Shown: positions 12,696 to 19,308 of the stretch, piece by piece
Numbering within the stretch: the stretch's first letter is position 1
Layout of the letters: each line of letters opens with the position of its first letter
The notes under the pieces: generated by a model
Database searches by the model: none
What the model was told of the DNA's origin: nothing
What the model saw: the letters and a program-made list of their open reading frames with translations, nothing else
Translations under genes and position numbers: made by a program
DNA from: Nannocystis sp.
GTDB taxonomy: Bacteria > Myxococcota_A > Polyangia > Nannocystales > Nannocystaceae
DNA length: 64,000 nt
Direction of reading: 5' to 3'
Assembly (NCBI RefSeq): GCF_016714285.1
Contig: NZ_JADJNN010000002.1
Location: 18,501-82,500 of the forward strand

Positions 12696-12830
12696 TCACA
12701 CCATCAGCGCCACGCGAATCAGCGCGCAAACACCGCCGGCCGCCGAGATCAGCGTCAAAACCCGACCTCGAAGCGCCTTCAGACCGTCCAGCCGCTGCGC
12801 CGTGGTGGGCGCGAATTCTTCGAAGATCAC
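12696..12830 (-). CDS. Possible small hydrophobic protein (44 aa)
   Basis: A GTG-started frame of 44 codons reading MIFEEFAPTTAQRLDGLKAL and then a hydrophobic helix ending VCALIRVALMV. A strong ribosome site, GAGGAG, lies about six bases before the GTG. The first half is a possible amphipathic helix and the second half could span a membrane. Third codon positions are G/C-biased but less so than in neighbours. I do not recognise the family. It could be a small membrane regulator or a chance frame; the ribosome site is the main argument for it. Confidence 0.4.
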   Translation of the reverse strand: MIFEEFAPTTAQRLDGLKALRGRVLTLISAAGGVCALIRVALMV

Positions 12831-12975
12831 GGGGCAACTCCTCGCCAAGTGTTACAGCAATGAGAACTTGATGTAACACGCGGCCCGCCCCACGAGAAGT
12901 CTTCGACCAAGAATTATCGCCGGGCGGCCCCGCCCTGCCACTGGCAGAAGCGATGACCGCCCGGACCTGTCGCTG

Positions 12976-13650
12976 TCAGTCTTCCAGCTCGCCGCTGTCA
13001 CGCGGCTCGAGCAACCCGTCGGGCTCACGCGGCAGCGCCAGGTCGTCGTCGCCGGCGTCGAGCACGGCGCTCAGCCGCCGACTGTCAGCGAGTTCGCGAC
13101 GCCGCCGCTCCTCTTCCTCGGCCTCCGCCGAGTCGAGGGTGGCCCGCAGGCGACCGAGTCGGGCTGGGTCGTCCTCCGGATCGGAGGCACTGTCACCGCC
13201 CGCGTCGCTGGAGATCGTCTCGCTCGCAGCCGGCGCACCGCCGGTGATCGACGGTCCGTCCGCAGTCGCCGGAGCCGTCGCGTGTTCGACGGCCGTGGCG
13301 ATCTGGTTGACCGCCGCCTTCGCCGCGCGACCGATCCGCTTGGCCACGTTGCCCGCCGCGGTCGCGGCCTTCGCCAGCCGCTTGCCCACGGTCTTCTTGG
13401 TCGCGCTGACCTTCTTGGCCGCCGCCTTCGCCGTCGTCTTCGCCTTCGCCGTCGTCTTCTTGGCGGCGCTCTTGGCCTTCGCAGCGGTCTTCTTCACCGC
13501 CGTCTTCGCCTTCGCGGCGGTCTTCTTCACCGCCGTCTTCGCCTTCGCGGCGGTCTTCTTCACCGCCGTCTTCGCCTTCGCGGCGGTCTTCTTCACCGCT
13601 GTCTTGGCCTTCGCCGCAGTCTTCTTCGTGGTGGGTTTGCTGGTCGCCAT
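12976..13650 (-). CDS. Histone H1-like Lys/Ala-repeat DNA-binding protein
   Basis: 224 residues. Residues 9-74 are six tandem 11-residue units of the type KKTAAKAKTAV (four exact, two varied), encoded by near-identical 33-base DNA repeats. A further basic Ala/Lys stretch runs to about residue 120. This is the eukaryotic-H1-like tail known from myxobacteria and some other bacteria, expected to bind and condense DNA. The C-terminal third is instead strongly acidic (EAEEEERRRREL and DAGDDDLALP), giving a bipolar protein; the acidic tail could modulate DNA binding or form coiled coil. The ATG at 13650 is preceded by AAGGAGAAGCG. A longer upstream frame exists but lacks composition support. Confidence 0.87.
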   Translation of the reverse strand: MATSKPTTKKTAAKAKTAVKKTAAKAKTAVKKTAAKAKTAVKKTAAKAKTAVKKTAAKAKSAAKKTTAKAKTTAKAAAKKVSATKKTVGKRLAKAATAAGNVAKRIGRAAKAAVNQIATAVEHATAPATADGPSITGGAPAASETISSDAGGDSASDPEDDPARLGRLRATLDSAEAEEEERRRRELADSRRLSAVLDAGDDDLALPREPDGLLEPRDSGELED

Positions 13651-13800
13651 CGCTTCTCCTTGCGGTCGCACTCGGGTTCGCAGAGTGGCCTTCGCCTTCA
13701 CCACAGTTTGCCACGGAGCACTTGCTCTCGGGCAGATCTTCGGCGACGAGCACGCCTCGCGATCAGGCCGCCGCGCTGTGCGCGTCACCGCTCGCGCGGC

Positions 13801-15087
13801 TCACACGGGCCACGGGAAGATGCCCGAGCGCATCGAGCTGCCCGCATCATCCGGCGGATCGTCGAGGTCCAGCGGCGCCTCGGCTGCCCGCGGATCGTCG
13901 GCCTCGCCGTCCTCGGCCTCGGCCTCGTCGAGCTCCGCTGGCAGTCGGACCGTGAAGGTCGAGCCCTCCCCGAGGCTGCTGGCGACCTCGATGTCACCGC
14001 CCATCCGCTGGCAGAAGCTGCGCGAGATGGCCAGCCCGAGCCCGGTGCCGCCGTAGCGGCGGGTGGTCGCGGCGCTGCCCTGGGCGAACTCCTCGAAGAT
14101 GCGCTTGATCTGCTCCGGCGACATGCCGATGCCGGTGTCCGAGACCCGCAGCACCACCTGCTCGCCGCCGGCTTCGGCCTCGCGCCACACCGCGAGCTCG
14201 ATCTGGCCCCCCGCCGTGAACTTGGCCGCGTTGCCGAGCAAGTTGAGCAGCACCTGGCGGACCTTCATCCGGTCGAGCCGGACCGCCCCGAGCTCGGCCG
14301 GGTAGTTGCGGACAAACCCGGTCGCCCCCCGCTCGAGCATCGGCAACACCGTCATCACCGCCTCCTCGACGACCTCCGCCAGCGGGAAGTCCTCGAGGTA
14401 GAGCTCCATCTTGCCGGCCTCGATCTTGGACAGGTCGAGCATGTTGTTGATCAGCGCCAGCAGGTGCTTGGCCGCCGACTGCACCCGCTGCACATCGGGG
14501 ATGTAGATCGTGTCCCCGCGATCCTGAAATTCCTCCTCGAGCAGCTCGCTGTAGCCGAGGATCGCCGTCAACGGCGTCCGCAATTCGTGGCTCATGTGGG
14601 CGATGAACGCGCTCTTGGCCCGATTCGCGTGCAGGGCGGCCTCCTGCGAGCGAGCCAAACGCTCGGTGTGCGCCGTCTCGAGCGCGAGCGCCAGGTGGTC
14701 CGCGATCGCCGTCAGGATCTCCACGTCGCCCTCCGTGAAGGCCGGTCGCGCCAGCCCACGGTCGAGGTAGAGCACCCCGAACAACCGATGCCCGAGCAGC
14801 AGCGGCGCCGCCAGCACGCGCCGCGGCGGCAACGGACTGCCGTCGATGCTCACCGAGCCGTCGGCCGCCCCGCTGACCGCGAGCGGCTCCCGGCTCATCC
14901 GCACCCGCTCGACCACCGCCGAGCAGCTCCCCGTCACATCGCCCAGCTCGCGCCCCTCGGCGTCGCGTGCGGAGCGGAGCACCAGCCGCTCGCTGCTCTC
15001 GGCCCCGAGGAACAGGTACGCGTGTTCGGCCCCGACGATGCGGATGACCTCGTGCAGCGCGAGCGGCGTGGACGACTTGCGGGGCAT
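13801..15087 (-). CDS. Soluble GAF-domain sensor histidine kinase
   Basis: 428 residues. Residues about 8-140 form a GAF-like sensor (LGHRLFGVLYLDRG, FTEGDVEILTAIADHLALAL). A short linker precedes the HisKA domain with phospho-acceptor His167 in MSHELRTPL. The HATPase domain carries the N box NLLGNAAKF, G1 DTGIGM, the F box and G2 GGTGLGLAIS. There is no transmembrane segment, so it acts in the cytoplasm on intracellular or diffusible signals. The C-terminal 40 residues are acidic and low complexity. No response regulator gene adjoins it, so it is an orphan. It lies downstream of no obvious operon partner; the histone-like gene is 150 bases beyond its end on the same strand. Confidence 0.93.
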   Translation of the reverse strand: MPRKSSTPLALHEVIRIVGAEHAYLFLGAESSERLVLRSARDAEGRELGDVTGSCSAVVERVRMSREPLAVSGAADGSVSIDGSPLPPRRVLAAPLLLGHRLFGVLYLDRGLARPAFTEGDVEILTAIADHLALALETAHTERLARSQEAALHANRAKSAFIAHMSHELRTPLTAILGYSELLEEEFQDRGDTIYIPDVQRVQSAAKHLLALINNMLDLSKIEAGKMELYLEDFPLAEVVEEAVMTVLPMLERGATGFVRNYPAELGAVRLDRMKVRQVLLNLLGNAAKFTAGGQIELAVWREAEAGGEQVVLRVSDTGIGMSPEQIKRIFEEFAQGSAATTRRYGGTGLGLAISRSFCQRMGGDIEVASSLGEGSTFTVRLPAELDEAEAEDGEADDPRAAEAPLDLDDPPDDAGSSMRSGIFPWPV

Positions 15088-15246
15088 CTTGCGTCTGCGC
15101 CCGCTCCCGTGGCGGATCCGACGCGAGCAGCCTAAATCATCTTCGGGGCCGCGATCAACTCAGCGACCAAGTCCCCACGACTGGCAAGTCGCAGGCGCGC
15201 CTGCGCGCACACGATCATCTGTCCCTTGAGCCATGCCGCGCGCCGC

Positions 15247-15537
15247 CTAGCAGTAGCGGACGGCGCAGCGCGTCTCATCGCCGTCGACCGTGAACGCGAG
15301 CTGACAGTCGGCCGGCATCGTCCCGCTGCGGATCGTCCCGCCGATCGCCGAGGGCCGGTTGTCGGGCCCCATGATCGTGTTCACCTCGATGCTCACGCCG
15401 AAGTCTCGCTCGAGCGAATGCACCCAGCGCATGTACTCCTGCGAACCCGCGGAAGTGCCACCCAGCAACAGGCTACTGCGCTGCGCGACGAGGTTGATCA
15501 GATGCGTGTAGGGACGAAGACTGACGGGGGGGGTCAC
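15247..15537 (-). CDS. Small conserved-looking hypothetical protein (start uncertain)
   Basis: About 96 residues from a GTG at 15537. From residue 8 onwards codons have almost uniform G/C third positions, the signature of real coding in this genome, ending in DGDETRCAVRYC. Motif-like stretches such as HLINLVAQRSSLLLGG suggest a folded protein but I recognise no family. Upstream codons in the same frame would encode a hydrophobic, signal-peptide-like segment (LVACAASCVWAVGAGAAV), so the true start may be a rare codon further upstream, or a base may be missing in the run of eight G (15526-15533) just inside the gene. Confidence 0.55.
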   Translation of the reverse strand: MTPPVSLRPYTHLINLVAQRSSLLLGGTSAGSQEYMRWVHSLERDFGVSIEVNTIMGPDNRPSAIGGTIRSGTMPADCQLAFTVDGDETRCAVRYC

Positions 15538-15933
15538 AGCGGCACCAGCTCCAACTGCCCAGACACAAGAGGCAGCACATGCTACCAGACCATCACCGCG
15601 TTGGGATCTTTTCCACGCGACTCCTCGCGGCCACAGCCACTGCGACAGCCACTGCGACAGCCACTGGCCAGGGCCACAGCCACTGCCAGGGGCCGTGGTG
15701 ACAGGACATACATTTGTAAGGAAGATCGCATTATGTGCATTCGATCTAATCGCCGCGTGCCACCAGGGCCCCGGTAACTCAAACGAAAGCCACGCCAGGC
15801 GGCCCGCCACAGCATCAGCGACCTCCACCTGCACCGCGAGCACCGTGACCCCGCCACTCGACCGCGGACGGATGTCCACGAATTTTGCGAGCCCGTTTGA
15901 CAGCCCTCGCCCCACCGTCGCACCTTCCCCGGC
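15538..15933. other. Non-coding region with 12-base tandem repeats and an AT-richer patch
   Basis: It separates the divergent hypothetical gene and exonuclease III gene. ACAGCCACTGCG is repeated head to tail at 15633-15644 and 15645-15656, with a slightly changed third copy at 15657-15668 and a partial fourth from 15674. From about 15700 to 15760 the sequence is markedly less GC-rich than its surroundings (ACATACATTTGTAAGG and nearby), which fits a promoter zone, although no clean -35/-10 pair is evident. No supported gene was seen. Confidence 0.5.
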
Positions 15934-16827
15934 GTGCCGGAGCTCCTGCGCGTCGCCTCGTGGAACGTCAACGGCCTGCGTGCCTGCGCCAGCAAGGGCC
16001 ACTTCCTGCCGTGGCTGCAGCGCTCCAAGGCCGACATCCTCGGCGTGCAAGAGGTCCGCGCCCGCCCCGAACAGCTGGGGCCGACCGTCGCCCAACCGCG
16101 CCGCTGGAGCACCCACTTCGTCGCCGCCGAGCGCCCCGGCTACAGCGGCGTCGGCCTGTTCTCCCGCCGACCACCCGACCTCGTCGAGACCTCGCTCGGC
16201 CTGCCCCACTTCGACGTCGAGGGCCGCGTGCAGCTGGCCCACTTCGGCGCGCTGGTCGTCGCCAACATCTACTTCCCGAACGGCAACGGGCTCGAGCGCG
16301 ACAACTCGCGCGTGCCCTACAAGCTCGAGTTCTACCGCCACCTGCACGCCCGCCTCGCCGCGCTGCAGGCCGCGGGCAAGCGGGTGCTGGTACTCGGCGA
16401 CTTCAACACGGCGCACACCGAGATCGACCTGGCCCGCCCCAAGGAGAACGCGAAGACCAGCGGCTTCCTGCTCGAGGAGCGGGCCGAGCTGTCGCGCTGG
16501 CTGGCCAGCGGCTACGTCGACACCTTCCGCAAGTTTCACCCCGGGCCCGGACATTACTCATGGTGGTCGCAGCGCGCCGGGGCCCGCGAGCGCAACGTCG
16601 GCTGGCGCATCGACTACGTGCTGGCCTGTCCGGCCGCGGCGAACTTCGTTCGCGATGCAGCGATCCATCCCAGGATCCTCGGCTCCGATCACTGCCCCGT
16701 GAGCGTGACCGTCGATCCCGCGATCTGTCGGGCGACCGCTGAAACCCCGGTCCCCACGCCGGTGTCGCCCAGACGCGGCCCGCAACCGGCGGAAAAGCGG
16801 CTGACAAGCGGCGCGCCTTCGGCGTAG
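15934..16827 (+). CDS. xth: Exodeoxyribonuclease III (AP endonuclease)
   Basis: 297 residues from a GTG. It is an Mg-dependent 3'-5' exonuclease and abasic-site endonuclease of base-excision repair. Catalytic landmarks: ASWNVNGLRA (8-17), the metal ligand Glu40 in GVQEVR, the proton-relay residues Asp156 and Asn158 in GDFNTAH, NVGWRIDYVL, and Asp252-His253 in SDHCPV. The enzyme normally ends near residue 258; a Pro/Arg/Thr-rich tail of about 38 residues is added here. The stop is 10 bases from the next start (lipoprotein peptidase). The family is certain; the tail has no assigned role. Confidence 0.94.
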   Translation: MPELLRVASWNVNGLRACASKGHFLPWLQRSKADILGVQEVRARPEQLGPTVAQPRRWSTHFVAAERPGYSGVGLFSRRPPDLVETSLGLPHFDVEGRVQLAHFGALVVANIYFPNGNGLERDNSRVPYKLEFYRHLHARLAALQAAGKRVLVLGDFNTAHTEIDLARPKENAKTSGFLLEERAELSRWLASGYVDTFRKFHPGPGHYSWWSQRAGARERNVGWRIDYVLACPAAANFVRDAAIHPRILGSDHCPVSVTVDPAICRATAETPVPTPVSPRRGPQPAEKRLTSGAPSA

Positions 16828-16837
16828 CTTCGGGCGC

Positions 16838-18741
16838 ATGATCCGCCCGCAGATCCTCGCTCCGCTGACCGCACTGCTGCTCCTCGTCGGCTGCCAGCCG
16901 CCCGGCGACGCCAAGAAGACCGCGACCAAGAAGACCGAGACCAAGGTCGAGGCCAAGCAAGACGCCAAGCAGCCCGCGACCAAGAAGCCCTCGGTCGAGC
17001 CGGACGGCGTCGCCAAGGACTTCGTCAACGGCGTCGACGTCCGCCTGCGCGAGCTCATCGTCGCCTCGAGCAAGGCCGAGTGGGACAAGAACACCAACAT
17101 CACCGACGCCACCGAGAAGGCCGCCGCCGCCGCTCAGGAGCAGTTGATGGAGTACATGGGCACCACGATCAAGGCCGCCACCGGCATCAAGACCGAGGGC
17201 CTCGACCCCGACACCGCCCGCAAGCTCCACCTGATCAAGACCACCGCCAGCCCGCCGCCCGCGCCGAGCGACGCCGCCAAGCGCAAGGAGCTCGCCGACC
17301 TCGGCGCCAAGATGGAGGGCATCTACGGCAAGGGCAAGGCCTGCAAGGACCCCAAGAAGCCGAAGACCTGCAAGGACATCGGCCAGCTCTCCGACATCAT
17401 GGCCGAGAGCCGCAACTACGACGAGCTGCTCGCGCCTGGCAAGGCTGGCACCACACCGCCGTCGAGCTGCGCCCGCTGTACACCCGCTTCGTCGAGCTCG
17501 CCAACGAGGGCGCCCGAGAGATCGGCTACAAGGACCTCGGCGAGCTGTGGCGCTCCGGCTACGACATGAGCCCCGCCGAGTTCGAGCAGGAGACCGAGCG
17601 CCTGTGGACGCAGGTCAAGCCGCTCTACGACCAGCTGCACTGCCACGTGCGCGCCAAGCTGGTCGAGAAGTACGGCAAGGACAAGGTCCCCGAGACCGGC
17701 CTCATCCCGGCCCACCTGCTCGGCAACATGTGGGCCCAGGAGTGGGGCAACATCTACCCGCTGATCGAGCCCTACAAGGGCGCCGCCAGCATCGACGTCA
17801 CCAAGGCCCTCAAGGCCGCCAAGTACGACGAGCTGAAGATGGTCAAGCTCGGCGAGTCCTTCTTCACCTCGCTCGGCCTCGACCCGCTGCCCGCCACCTT
17901 CTGGGAGCGCTCGATGTTCATCCAGCCCAAGGACCGCGAGGTGGTCTGCCACGCGAGCGCCTGGGACGTCGACCTCAACAACGACCTGCGCATCAAGATG
18001 TGCATCAAGATCAACCAGGAGGACCTGATCACGATCCACCACGAGCTCGGGCACAACTACTACTATCACTACTATTACAAGCTCCCGGTTCTCTACCAGA
18101 ACGGCGCCCACGACGGCTTCCACGAGGCGATCGGCGACGCCCTCGCGCTCTCCGTCACGCCCGCCTACCTCAAGCAGATCGGCCTCATCGACACCGTCCC
18201 CAGTGACGACAAGGGCCTCATCAACCTGCAGATGCAAGACGCCCTCGACAAGATCGCCTTCCTGCCCTTCGGCAAGCTCATCGATCAATGGCGCTGGGAC
18301 GTGTTCTCCGGCAAGACCAAGCCCAGCGAGTACAACGCCGCCTGGTGGGCCCTGCGCGCCAAATACCAGGGCATCGCCCCCGCCGGCGACCGCCCCGACC
18401 CCGAGCTCTTCGACGCCGGCGCCAAGTACCACGTCCCCGCCAACGTCCCCTACACCCGCTACTTCCTCGCCCGCATCCTCCAATTCCAGTTCCACAAGTC
18501 CCTGTGCGCCGCCGCCGGCCACACCGGCCCGCTCTACGAGTGCTCCATCTACGGCAAGACCGCCGCCGGCGACAAGCTCCGCGCCATGCTCGAGCTCGGC
18601 AGCAGCAAGCCCTGGCCCGACGCCCTCGAGGCCGTCACCGGTCAGCGCACCATGGACGCACAGCCCATGATCGAGTACTTCGAGCCGCTCCTGAAGTGGC
18701 TCGAGGAGCAGAACAAGGGCCGCACCTGCGGCTGGCAATGA
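16838..18741 (+). CDS. M2 family (ACE-like) zinc dipeptidase lipoprotein, frameshifted
   Basis: A lipoprotein signal (MIRPQILAPLTALLLLVGC) and a Lys/Thr linker lead into a peptidyl-dipeptidase A fold, about 634 residues if repaired. The zinc site HELGH is at 18040-18054, with the third ligand in FHEAIGDALALSVTP. M2 peptidases remove C-terminal dipeptides; this one would act outside the inner membrane. The reading frame breaks near 17435: the N-part ends in DELLAPG while the downstream frame reads WQGWHHTAVELRPLY. Restoring one C in the CC at 17435-17436 gives a smooth ELLAPWQGWHHTAVEL, matching the family. The uninterrupted first frame would stop at 17569. Codon bias is intact on both sides, so this is a very recent mutation or a sequencing error. 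Confidence 0.88.
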
Positions 18742-18876
18742 GCTGACCCCCGGGACATGTCCAACGGGACATGTCCCGGAGGGCATGTCCAACGGGACTC
18801 ACCCGCAGCTGGCAGGGAGCTGCCCCGCCGCGACATGTCCACTCGAACATGTCCCTGGGGCACAGCCACCGCGGCC
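18742..18876. repeat. Cluster of ACATGTCC palindromes between convergent genes
   Basis: Five copies of the core CATGTCC lie within about 100 bases: GGACATGTCC at 18753-18762, the perfect 14-base palindrome CGGGACATGTCCCG at 18765-18778, and further copies at 18781-18790, 18831-18840 and 18845-18855. Between them GCAGCT/AGCTGC (18805-18810 and 18818-18823) can form a small hairpin. The region separates the ends of the M2 peptidase and mini-RNase III genes and may serve as a bidirectional transcription end or a protein-binding site. Confidence 0.7.
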
Positions 18877-19308
18877 TCACCCGCGCCGCGGCGGCTTGCC
18901 CATCGCCAGCGCCGCGTCGATGCGCGCCTCGAGCCACGGCACCACCAGCTCGTCGAAGCGCCCCCGCCCCGACGTGCACAGGCACCAGTGGGCCACCAGC
19001 GCCTCGAGCGCGGTCGACGACCGGTAATCACGCGTGCTCCGGACCCCGCGACTGCCTGGCTTGTGGCTGAGGTTGCGCGCGCGCCGGACCACCCCGGCCT
19101 CGGCCTCGTCGAGCATCGGCTCGATCGCCGCCAGCAGCTCGGCCTGCGCCTCGGCGCAGACCACCCGGGCCTTCATCGCGTGCAGGCGGTCGGTCGGGAA
19201 GTCGCCGCGCCGGGCCAGGCGCAGCCGGACCTCGCGCTCGAACTCCGCGTCACCGAGCCACGCGAGCGTGCGAACGGACCGCTCCCCCTGCATCGGCGGC
19301 ACGCTCAT
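18877..19308 (-). CDS. mrnC: Mini-ribonuclease III
   Basis: 143 residues, the size of Mini-III, an RNase III catalytic domain without the dsRNA-binding domain, which matures 23S rRNA ends in other bacteria. Family-like motifs: LAWLGDAEFE (the acidic catalytic segment), RLHAMKARVVCAEAQAELL, the RRARNLSH block (usually RGRNAK) and YRSSTALEALVAHWCL, corresponding to the second acidic motif ATGFEALIGYL. It overlaps the uvrC stop as ATGA, so it is the last gene of the rseP-uvrC-mrnC operon and translationally coupled. An rRNA operon lies in the same window, but co-regulation is not implied. Confidence 0.85.
   Translation of the reverse strand: MSVPPMQGERSVRTLAWLGDAEFEREVRLRLARRGDFPTDRLHAMKARVVCAEAQAELLAAIEPMLDEAEAGVVRRARNLSHKPGSRGVRSTRDYRSSTALEALVAHWCLCTSGRGRFDELVVPWLEARIDAALAMGKPPRRG

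Noticed and set aside
13460..13640. 33-base repeats considered as a CRISPR array
   Set aside because: There are no unique spacers. The repeats are contiguous and encode the 11-residue Lys/Ala units.
15538..16554. Upstream extension of the hypothetical gene ending at 15247
   Set aside because: The extension runs antisense through exonuclease III and through the 12-base repeats; codon bias is lost there.
17420..17445. Programmed frameshift in the M2 peptidase gene
   Set aside because: There is no slippery heptamer or strong downstream structure in view; a C-run indel is simpler.
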